A DNA stretch of 64,000 nucleotides, taken from NCBI GenBank assembly GCA_910575695.1, contig CAJTGJ010000021.1, positions 1-64,000 of the forward strand. The letters run 5' to 3'. This document shows, piece after piece, positions 57,464 to 64,000 of the stretch; the stretch's first letter is position 1, and every line of letters starts with the position of its first letter. Both the position numbers and the translations under genes were made by a program. The notes under the pieces were generated by a model. The model was not told the origin of the DNA. It made no database searches and saw only the letters and a list, made by a program, of their open reading frames with translations. Origin of the DNA: Oscillospiraceae bacterium (GTDB lineage Bacteria > Bacillota > Clostridia > Oscillospirales > Oscillospiraceae).

Positions 57464-59050
57464 ATGAAAGGCAGACTGACACTTCAGCAGCGCTTGATCC
57501 TGCCCATTATCCTGCTGGGCATGATCACCCTGCTGTCCAATATCCTGGCGGTATTCAGCATCAACAACGTCCACGCCAACGCGGGGGGCATCGTGGACAG
57601 GAGCATGGTCAGCGAGGAGCGGCTGGAGGATATCCGGCGTTCCGTCATGGACATACACCGCCTGGCCCTGTCCCATATTGTGGCGGCGGACCACGCCACC
57701 ATGATCCAGCTGGTGCAGGAGATCAAGGCGGAGGAGGCGTCCCTGGACGAAAAGCTGGGCAGTTACGAGGCATTTGTCTCTGAGGAGGACCGGGAGGCAT
57801 ACCAGTCCCTGCTCAACGGCTACGCCCAGTTCAAGCACGCCCTGGTCTATCTGGTCAGCGCCAGCGCCGACAGCAAGACCCAGGAGGCCTACGCCACCGC
57901 CAACGGGGACGTGGCCCTCTGGAGCGAGTCGGCGGAGGCGGACATCGACACCCTGTCCGCCTCGGTCAGCGCCCAGGCGGGGCGGGCCCGGGGGCGGCTG
58001 ACGGCGGTTTACATCGTCTCCCTTGTCACCAGCGCCGTCACCCTGGCAGTGGGAATTTTCCTGGTGATGGCGGCCTTCCGCATCATCCGGAAGTACGTCC
58101 TCACCCCCATCCAGAACACGGTGGACACCCTCCAGGACAGCTCCGAGCGGATCAGCGGCGTGGTGGGGGAGGTGCGCCGTCGGGCCAAGAACTCCAACGA
58201 CAGCGTCCGGAGCCTGTCCGGGGTGACGGAACAGCTGTCCGCCGCCCTGGAGGAGATTGCCGGGAGTGCCGCCGCCATCACCGCCAGCACCGGCGGCACC
58301 CGGGGGGACACGCAGAGCATGGCGGAGGAGTGCTCCGCCATCACGGCCTACTCCGCCGGGATGCGGGAGCGGGCGGAGGAGCTGGAGCAAACCGCCCGCA
58401 GGGAGATGGACGAGATCCGGGACAAAACGGCGGACATCATGGCCATGCTGGACCAGGCCATCGAAAAGAGCCGCAGCGTGGAGCAGATCCGCACCCTCAC
58501 CGAGGACATCATCAGCATATCCTCCTCCACCACCCTCATTGCTGTCAACGCCTCCATCGAGGCCGCCCGGGCGGGAGCGGCGGGGTCCGGGTTTTCCGTC
58601 GTGGCCCAGGAGGTCCACAAGCTGGCCGATTCCTGCGCCGAAACCGCCAACCATATTCAGAAGGTCAGCAAGGTGGTGATGGACGCGGTGGAGTACCTGT
58701 CCGGCAGCGCCCGGGAGCTGGCCGATTACCTGAGCGAGATCATCACGGAACAGCTGGAGCGGTCCGTCCAGACGGGACGGCAGTACCGGGAGGATTCGGA
58801 CTACATCGGCCATGCCATGGAGGAGTTCAACGACCAGGCGGAACGGCTGAAAAACGCCATGGACCAGATCGCCGTTTCCATTTCCAGCATCTCCAGCTCC
58901 ATCGACGGGGCCGCGTCCGGCCTCAGCGGCGCCGCCGGCAGCACCCGCGTCCTGGTGGACGAGATGGAGGGAATCTCCGGGCGGATGGACGCCAACCAGG
59001 AGATCGTGGGGGAGCTTGAAAAACAGATGGACATATTCGCGAACCTGTGA
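57464..59050 (+). CDS. Methyl-accepting chemotaxis protein with 4-helix-bundle sensor
   Basis: A 528-residue chemoreceptor: first membrane span (ILPIILLGMITLLSNILAVF), an outer helical sensor of about 150 residues of the 4HB type (GGIVDRSMVSEERLEDIRR, MIQLVQEIKAEEASLDEKLGSYE), second span (about 185-207) and a signalling domain with the tip SSTTLIAVNASIEAARAGAAGSGFSVVAQEVHKLAD. The tip lacks the usual Q-T-N-L block (ISSSTTLIAVN) but keeps E-A-A-R-A-G. It follows the binding protein by 44 bases and is ended by a strong terminator, so the two are a dedicated receptor unit. Confidence 0.9.
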   Translation: MKGRLTLQQRLILPIILLGMITLLSNILAVFSINNVHANAGGIVDRSMVSEERLEDIRRSVMDIHRLALSHIVAADHATMIQLVQEIKAEEASLDEKLGSYEAFVSEEDREAYQSLLNGYAQFKHALVYLVSASADSKTQEAYATANGDVALWSESAEADIDTLSASVSAQAGRARGRLTAVYIVSLVTSAVTLAVGIFLVMAAFRIIRKYVLTPIQNTVDTLQDSSERISGVVGEVRRRAKNSNDSVRSLSGVTEQLSAALEEIAGSAAAITASTGGTRGDTQSMAEECSAITAYSAGMRERAEELEQTARREMDEIRDKTADIMAMLDQAIEKSRSVEQIRTLTEDIISISSSTTLIAVNASIEAARAGAAGSGFSVVAQEVHKLADSCAETANHIQKVSKVVMDAVEYLSGSARELADYLSEIITEQLERSVQTGRQYREDSDYIGHAMEEFNDQAERLKNAMDQIAVSISSISSSIDGAASGLSGAAGSTRVLVDEMEGISGRMDANQEIVGELEKQMDIFANL

Positions 59051-59080
59051 CATCCGGCGCGGCGCCCGCTTTCCCGTCAA

Positions 59081-59121
59081 AAAGGATCCTCTGATTTCCA
59101 GGGAAATCAGAGGATCCTTTG
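59081..59121. terminator. Bidirectional terminator
   Basis: AAAGGATCCTCTGATTTC and GAAATCAGAGGATCCTTT form a perfect 18-bp stem. Confidence 0.85.
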
Positions 59122-59138
59122 CTTCGCTTTTTGGGGGC

Positions 59139-60005
59139 TTACGCCTGCTCCCGGCTGTAGAAATAGAGCTCCCGGTCGATGACGTGGCTGCGCATATAAT
59201 CCGCCCAGCGGGCGTAGCCGTCCGTGGTGAAGTGGCACCCGTCCCCGGCGAGCTCCGCGGGGAGCTGCCCGTCCGCGCCGGTGTACACCTCGGCGGTGTT
59301 CAGCAGCGCCACCTTCTTCTCCGCCGCCACCCGCTGAACCACCTCGTTGAACTTCTGGAGGTTTTCGTTGTTGATATAGGAGGCCAGGCCGTTGGCCCGG
59401 CAGACGGCGTCGTTCAGCGGGGGCATAATCTGAAGGTACACCACCGCGTCCGGCTGGGTGGCCAGCACATGGTCGATCAGATTGTTCAGGCCCGTCTCAT
59501 AGCTCTCCACAGGATAGCCCAGCTCGTTGACGCCGATCATGATATACACCAGATCGAAGCTGCGCTGCTTGAGGGCGTCTACGACGGAGTAGGTCTCGCC
59601 GCCGATGGGGATGACCTTGAACTCCGGGTCGTCGGCCCGGAAGACATTCATGCCCCGGGCCCAGTAGAAGGTGCCGTGGCTCAGCCCGCTGAACAGCTGG
59701 AGCCCCTCGGTGCGGGAATCGCCCAGAAAGACGGCGTTGTCAAAAAAGCTGTCGTCCGCCACCGGCTCGCTCTCCTCCACCGGGACGCCGAACTGGTAGA
59801 CGGCGGGCTCGGGCGTGGGTTCCGGCGTAGGCTCGGGGGTGGGCTCCGGCGTGGGCTCAGGGGTGGGTTCCGGCGTGGGTTCCAGGGTGGCCTGCTCCGT
59901 GGGCGGGGCGGTTTGGGAGCCGGGCTGGGCGGCGGCAGGGCCGCAGCCTGCCAGCAGGGCCAGGGCCAGGGCGGCGGTAAGATAACACGACAATTTGCGA
60001 CACAT
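59139..60005 (-). CDS. SGNH/GDSL hydrolase lipoprotein
   Basis: A 288-residue lipoprotein: signal peptide with lipobox LLAGC (Cys near 21), a Pro/Glu spacer of about seven TPEP units, and an SGNH esterase domain with NAVFLGDSRTEG (Ser), GVNELG (Asn block), and GDGCHFTTDGYARW (Asp/His). Such enzymes remove acyl groups from wall polymers. The spacer repeats are a DNA tandem repeat. The ATG at 60005 has TTAAAGGAG upstream. Confidence 0.87.
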   Translation of the reverse strand: MCRKLSCYLTAALALALLAGCGPAAAQPGSQTAPPTEQATLEPTPEPTPEPTPEPTPEPTPEPTPEPAVYQFGVPVEESEPVADDSFFDNAVFLGDSRTEGLQLFSGLSHGTFYWARGMNVFRADDPEFKVIPIGGETYSVVDALKQRSFDLVYIMIGVNELGYPVESYETGLNNLIDHVLATQPDAVVYLQIMPPLNDAVCRANGLASYINNENLQKFNEVVQRVAAEKKVALLNTAEVYTGADGQLPAELAGDGCHFTTDGYARWADYMRSHVIDRELYFYSREQA

Positions 60006-60041
60006 TTTGGCATAAACTCCTTTAATTCGACGTTAGTCATC

Positions 60042-60070
60042 ATGGTAGCATTGCCGCAATCCAAAGTCAA
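60042..60070 (-). promoter_or_regulatory. Sigma-A promoter of the SGNH hydrolase gene
   Basis: On the minus strand TTGACT (60070-60065), 17-base spacer, TACCAT (60047-60042). Confidence 0.65.
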
Positions 60071-60112
60071 GGCCGAAAGGGTAACAAATCTGCATCAAAT
60101 TGGTAACAGGGC

Positions 60113-61333
60113 TCAGCGTTTCCGCCGCCGGAATATGTCCAGCACCGTCGACACCAGCAGGAGGCCCAGCGCGATGCACCCGGCGGCGCCGAAGGTGCGG
60201 AAAAACGTCTCCCAGAACAGCCCGGTGTTTCCCCGGATGCCGTGGTCCATGGCCTGGTAAATGGTCAGCCCCGGCACCAGCGGGAACAGGGCGATCATCA
60301 GATAGGACGTGGCGGGGCACTTGCGCACCCGGGCCATCACCTCGGCGTACGCCGACACCAGCACGGCGGCGGCCAGCGTGGCGGCGAAGGGGCTTCCGCT
60401 CAGGCGGAGCACGGCCAGGTATACCGCCCAGCCCGCGGCGCCGCCCAGGCAGCACAGCAGCGCGCCCACCCCCTGGACGTTGAAGGACGGGCAGAAGCCC
60501 AGGCAGGCCGCGAAGGCGAACAGGCAGCACAGCGGCCCGGAATAGCCTGCCGTCCAGGTGATGGCGTCGGCGGCGGACAGGCGGTGGTACAGCGCCATGG
60601 CCAGGCCGGCGCCAAGGGCGATGGCCCCCGCCGAGAGCACCGCCCGGGCGAAGGTTGCCAGGCCCGCCAGCATATCCCCGGTGAGCAGGTCGCTCATGAA
60701 GCTGGTGAACACCAGCCCGGGCACCAGCACCATCAGCCCGCCGGCAATGGTGACCTCGAGGTTGATGGGCACGCCCAGGGCCAGCAGGCCGCAGGCCGTC
60801 CCGCCCAGGGCGAAGGCCGACGCCAGCGTGGCGATGAACGCGTTGGCCCGGGCCCGGTTCAGCGCGAGGAGCGCCGCGCCGGAAACCAGCCCCGCCAGTC
60901 CGGCGGCGGCGGCCTCCGCCAGCCCGCCGAAGAAAAACAGCGCGAAGAAAAACGCCCCCACAAAATACCCGCCCAGCACCATCGACGCCGGATAGGACCG
61001 CAGGTCCGCCAGCGTTTCCCGGCAGTGCGCCCGGAGCTGGGCCGGGTCGGCGGGGGGGTCGGCGCACAGGCGGCGGGAGAGGTCGTTGAAGCGCTCAATG
61101 CCCTCGATGTTGGCGGCGATGGGCGGGACGCGGCGCATCCAGGCGTGGATATGCCCGTCCGGGGTGGGGACGCTGGCCCAGACGCAGTTGGGGATGGCGA
61201 ACACCTCGCCCTCCAGGCCGTAGGCCCGCAGGAGGCGGCGGATGGTGTCCTCGGCGCGGGGGATCTCGCCGCCGAAGCGGATGAGCTGGACGCCTACCTC
61301 GCAGCAGGCGTCCAGAAGCTGGTCGTAGTCCAT
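60113..61333 (-). CDS. Threonine/serine exporter (fused ThrE)
   Basis: A 406-residue fused form of the two ThrE halves (DUF1212 and DUF3815), which are often separate genes. Residues about 1-115 are cytoplasmic (GVQLIRFGGEIPRAEDTIRRLLRAYG); about ten membrane spans follow (LVPGLVFTSFMSDLLTGDMLAGLATF, SYLMIALFPLVPGLTIYQ). The family exports threonine and serine in Corynebacterium, and can also act in other anions. AAGGAGG lies nine bases before the ATG. It may relate to the threonine ammonia-lyase and ThrH genes elsewhere in the window, though it is not linked to them. Confidence 0.88.
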   Translation of the reverse strand: MDYDQLLDACCEVGVQLIRFGGEIPRAEDTIRRLLRAYGLEGEVFAIPNCVWASVPTPDGHIHAWMRRVPPIAANIEGIERFNDLSRRLCADPPADPAQLRAHCRETLADLRSYPASMVLGGYFVGAFFFALFFFGGLAEAAAAGLAGLVSGAALLALNRARANAFIATLASAFALGGTACGLLALGVPINLEVTIAGGLMVLVPGLVFTSFMSDLLTGDMLAGLATFARAVLSAGAIALGAGLAMALYHRLSAADAITWTAGYSGPLCCLFAFAACLGFCPSFNVQGVGALLCCLGGAAGWAVYLAVLRLSGSPFAATLAAAVLVSAYAEVMARVRKCPATSYLMIALFPLVPGLTIYQAMDHGIRGNTGLFWETFFRTFGAAGCIALGLLLVSTVLDIFRRRKR

Positions 61334-61375
61334 GGGGATTCCTCCTTGACAAAGCGCGTGGGGGGACAGGCTGTC

Positions 61376-61405
61376 ATCATACCACAAAAGGGGGCGGGGG
61401 CGCAA
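61376..61405 (-). promoter_or_regulatory. Possible promoter of the ThrE gene
   Basis: On the minus strand TTGCGC (61405-61400), 18-base spacer, TATGAT (61381-61376). Confidence 0.45.
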
Positions 61406-61462
61406 GGGGGAGGAAAGGGTTGGGCGGGTTTCCTGATTTTTTCGGAAATTTGGCGTTAAGGG

Positions 61463-61490
61463 TTGAAAAATTTGGCCGATATAGTATAAT
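61463..61490 (+). promoter_or_regulatory. Strong sigma-A promoter of the large surface protein
   Basis: TTGAAA (61463-61468), 16-base spacer, TATAAT (61485-61490). It gives a leader of about 150 bases with two internal ORF starts. Confidence 0.8.
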
Positions 61491-61553
61491 GGTTGATGTA
61501 AAAATGTGGCGTCGGAGGCGTCAGCCAAATCATTCCGATGGAAGGAGGGCCGA

Positions 61554-61622
61554 ATGCCCGGCCACCGCCCCCCGCCGGGGGACACAGAAGAGGGCCCCGG
61601 GAGGCCCGGAAACCAATCTTGA
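61554..61622 (+). CDS. Possible leader peptide of 22 residues
   Basis: An ATG at 61554 lies five to eight bases after AAGGAGG (61542-61548) and opens MPGHRPPPGDTEEGPGRPGN plus two residues, ending 22 bases before the surface-protein start. It contains a PPP run, which slows ribosomes. A second overlapping ATG frame (61538-61648) reaches the surface-protein start. Both could be chance; the first has the better ribosome binding site. Confidence 0.35.
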   Translation: MPGHRPPPGDTEEGPGRPGNQS

Positions 61623-61644
61623 AACAGAACAGGAGGAACAGAAC

Positions 61645-64000
61645 ATGAAGAAACGTTTGTTGTCAGCGGCCCTGGCCCTGGCCATGGTGCTGACAATGCT
61701 GCCTTTGAGTGTGTTTGCGGCGTCGACGCCAGCAGCGGGAACAGTAGCTGATGGTGCGGCCGCCAGTTACCAGGCAAAAAACAATGCCAACAATGAGTAC
61801 GATGACGCTCCGGGCTGGTTTGCCCAAGTCAAGGGTCCTGACGGTAAAGTAACCGGCTATGAGAAAATCACAAGTGGTTTTATCGTCAACGGTAAGTATT
61901 ATTCGACTTTTCCGTCCAATACTGCGGGCACTGCGCCCTTGAGCACCACCTTTACTGTTGTTGGCAATGCTGGCGATGCGAGTATGCAGGATGCTACCAG
62001 CGTAAATGTGGATGTATATGGCGCTGGTAGTTCGGTCGCCATTAAAGGTGACAAGCTGACCAGCATCACGGTCAACGACAGCAAATACCAGAGCGAGGTG
62101 GCGGCTGGCCAGCGCGGTGCGGATGAGCTTGGTAGCGTTACCCTGGATGCGCTCACCAGCGTGGGAGACCGGGGCGTCACTCTCAATCTGACCAATGTGA
62201 AATCTACCAGTGCTGTTACCTTGAAGGGCAAAAACAGCACTAATGGCACTCCTTTGGCCAACACCATCACCCTGACCAACGCTAAAATCGGTGATGTTAC
62301 CATGGGCGCGGATGACTGCACAAATACCGCTAAGAACCATGTGTATGCCTCCCAGCGCCTCACCGCGAACGCCAGCAATGTTGCCAAAGCCCCCGGCAAC
62401 GAAATCGGCAATATCACGATGGTTGGCAGCAGCGGCAGTCAGATTAACCTGACTGACACCGCTCTGGGCAGCAACACCATCAACCTGACCGGTGTCGGCA
62501 CCAGCCTGATTGCCAACGGCGCGACTACCGGCACTGGCAAGGTCACCTTGATCGGCAGTGTGGACGAGAATGTCACCACCGGCACGGCCCCCAGTGTGAC
62601 CGTCAACGGCCACAGCCTGGGTGCTATCGAAGGTGATACTACTAATAAAGAGAAGCTTACGAGCAATTTCACTGTCACCGTTAACAGCGCGGGCACCGTT
62701 AGCGGCATTAATCTTAAAAATGCCAATGTTACGATTAACGGCGGCAAGGTGTCCACCGGGGCCATCAATGTTACTACCGGCTCTGTGAAAATCCAGAATG
62801 GCGCGACTGTGGGTAACATCACTTTCGGGCAAGACGGTATCATCAGTGAGTTTTCCGTCACCGGTTCCCGGAACACTGTAGGCGCGGTTTCTGTTACCAA
62901 CAGCAACACATTCAAAACTGTGAATATTGTCGCTGACAGCACGAATAAGTTTACAAGCCTTACCTTGGGCAACTATGCGGGCCATGGCGTCCATGGCGGT
63001 ACATATACCACCGCTATTAACACGGACAAGGAGAAAGCCTATCTGGATACGAGCTTGGCCTACCGGGTGAAGCTGGCGAATAACAACTTCCGCTATTTCC
63101 CCGGCACTGCCGACGGCCTGTCCCAGGCTATTGCCGCCGCTGGTAAGACAAATGCTGAAGCTAATGATGGTATAATTCTTGTTGGACAGGAGAACACAGC
63201 CCATATTACTTTCAAAAATGGCACAACCGTGTTGGCCAAGATCGGCTTCAACGCCCCCAGTTCCATTATTGCCCCCAGCGTAATCAACGGCGTGACCTAC
63301 AGCAACTGGACGCTGACCTCTGATAGTGATCAGACGGGCACCACGATTGCCGGCGGTCAGGAGTTCACCCGCACCCAGGTGGACAATATCACGCTGGACG
63401 GACAGGGCGTTACCGGCTCGGTGACGAAGATTACCAATGCCGTTAATGCTGGAAACAACCAGGATGTGACCGTGAAGCTGGTTGGCAATACGGTTACACT
63501 GTCCGGTGTGGCCCTGCCTGCTGCGGGCGATTTGGCCGTATTTCAGGTAAAGCTTATCACGGACATCGTCAGCAGCGATGGTGGTTCCCCTGTTGCGGTG
63601 ACTGTTGGTGTGTCCTGGAACAGCAGGACCGGCAAGACTACCTTTGCGAACGATGTGCCGCTGGGGTATGGGATTACGGTTTCTGCCGACGGAAGCACCC
63701 TGACCCTGAAAAACGGTGTCAAGTATACCGTGAACGGCTCTGGTCTGAAGAAACTGGTTACGACGTTTAATACTTATGAGGACAGCAAGGAAATCAAGGT
63801 GTCCTCTGTGACTGCCCCTGGCTACACCACCAACGCCCAGAAGAATCTGCTTATTAAGGATTTGCTCGGTGATACAGGTTCCGAATTTAACTGGAAATCT
63901 AACCCCGAAATGCGTCAGGCTGTCAACGCCGCCAAGGCTACCATCAGCGAGAGCCAGGTGGAGAGCTGGAAGACCCAGGCACAGCGTACCGCGTGGAGCA
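61645..64000 (+). CDS. Large secreted surface protein, S-layer/adhesin-like (runs off the window)
   Basis: An open frame of at least 785 codons from an ATG with AGGAGGA (61631-61637); no stop is reached before 64000. It begins with a signal peptide (MKKRLLSAALALAMVLTMLP, cleavage near 26), then a long beta-rich region with Asn/Thr/Gly/Val repeats (e.g. NTINLTGVGTSLIANGATTG, VTINGGKVSTGAINVTTGS) suggesting a beta-helix or stacked Ig-like folds. There are very few Cys residues. Base composition is visibly less GC-rich, with many third-position A/T, unlike all its neighbours. An S-layer protein, adhesin or polysaccharide-binding protein would all fit; SLH domains, if any, would be beyond the window. 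Confidence 0.8.
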   Translation, partial: MKKRLLSAALALAMVLTMLPLSVFAASTPAAGTVADGAAASYQAKNNANNEYDDAPGWFAQVKGPDGKVTGYEKITSGFIVNGKYYSTFPSNTAGTAPLSTTFTVVGNAGDASMQDATSVNVDVYGAGSSVAIKGDKLTSITVNDSKYQSEVAAGQRGADELGSVTLDALTSVGDRGVTLNLTNVKSTSAVTLKGKNSTNGTPLANTITLTNAKIGDVTMGADDCTNTAKNHVYASQRLTANASNVAKAPGNEIGNITMVGSSGSQINLTDTALGSNTINLTGVGTSLIANGATTGTGKVTLIGSVDENVTTGTAPSVTVNGHSLGAIEGDTTNKEKLTSNFTVTVNSAGTVSGINLKNANVTINGGKVSTGAINVTTGSVKIQNGATVGNITFGQDGIISEFSVTGSRNTVGAVSVTNSNTFKTVNIVADSTNKFTSLTLGNYAGHGVHGGTYTTAINTDKEKAYLDTSLAYRVKLANNNFRYFPGTADGLSQAIAAAGKTNAEANDGIILVGQENTAHITFKNGTTVLAKIGFNAPSSIIAPSVINGVTYSNWTLTSDSDQTGTTIAGGQEFTRTQVDNITLDGQGVTGSVTKITNAVNAGNNQDVTVKLVGNTVTLSGVALPAAGDLAVFQVKLITDIVSSDGGSPVAVTVGVSWNSRTGKTTFANDVPLGYGITVSADGSTLTLKNGVKYTVNGSGLKKLVTTFNTYEDSKEIKVSSVTAPGYTTNAQKNLLIKDLLGDTGSEFNWKSNPEMRQAVNAAKATISESQVESWKTQAQRTAWS

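Overview
The window looks like chromosomal DNA of a GC-rich, low-oxygen Firmicute of the Oscillospiraceae type (Flavonifractor / Oscillibacter / Intestinimonas-like). This is inferred from the gene families, the strong AGGAGG ribosome binding sites, the near-consensus TTGACA/TATAAT promoters, the PFL/UPF0210 + ACT pair, the paired radical-SAM DNA-repair genes and the dispersed palindromes. No ribosomal RNA is present, so the genus is not fixed. Most genes use GTG/TTG or ATG starts with clear Shine-Dalgarno sites. The high GC produces many long antisense shadow frames, which are left out.

Layout. 1-3,320 is a decayed piece of an integrative conjugative element: a 5'-truncated frame, an element gene of unknown function, a DNA methyltransferase and a DUF3991/CHC2-type protein that collide head-on and are both cut at one junction near 1,635, a small zinc ribbon and a helix-turn-helix/RHH-like protein. 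3,741-4,487 is a six-gene tRNA cluster on the minus strand (Val, Asp, Phe, Gly, Cys, Pro) with a perfect consensus promoter and a stray duplicate of the 3' end of tRNA-Gly. 4,751-15,000 holds an amylosucrase-like GH13 enzyme, a radical-SAM/DNA-metabolism pair, a MarR-TSUP transporter operon with its operator, DUF1846, a coiled-coil protein and a Suv3-like helicase. 14,997-23,686 is mostly minus strand: U32 protein, MltG, a Cys-rich miniprotein, 5-FTHF cyclo-ligase, DJ-1/PfpI, WecG/TagA, DUF1015, ThrH, aminotransferase and Lrp regulator.

23,849-40,486 carries a polysaccharide deacetylase, bactofilin, PilZ protein, Na/phosphate symporter, an XpaC-small membrane protein-TelA-TPM-GPGF-repeat operon, threonine ammonia-lyase, rpe-recR-YciI, a VanW protein, DUF2461, UPF0210 + ACT and an HD nucleotidase. 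40,884-43,467 is the most unusual locus: four small secreted proteins (two of them tandem duplicates) and a membrane-tethered XRE regulator whose outer tail resembles the mature N-terminus of its neighbour. 43,573-50,013 is cell-envelope biology (YfhO + CsbB-type glycosyltransferase, rubredoxin, D,D-carboxypeptidase, MurC). 50,219-51,983 is a PadR/DUF1700-DUF4097 operon whose 5' leader consists of 114-115 bp tandem repeats. 52,098-61,333 has a FapA/DUF342 protein, two chemoreceptors (one in an operon with a sugar-binding-type lipoprotein but no permease), an SGNH hydrolase lipoprotein and a fused ThrE exporter. The window ends inside a very large, compositionally distinct secreted protein (61,645 onward) preceded by a leader ORF.

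How it fits together: the region is dominated by cell-envelope construction and surface proteins (MltG, MurC, carboxypeptidase, YfhO/CsbB, VanW, TagA, deacetylase, bactofilin, secreted repeats), amino-acid metabolism and chemosensing. Many proteins have Pro-rich spacers (TEPPV, TPEP, GPGF) suited to crossing a thick wall. The best candidates for undescribed biology are the secreted-protein/XRE locus (40.9-43.5 kb), the structured tandem-repeat leader (51.68-51.94 kb) and the permease-less binding protein + chemoreceptor pair (56.2-59.05 kb).
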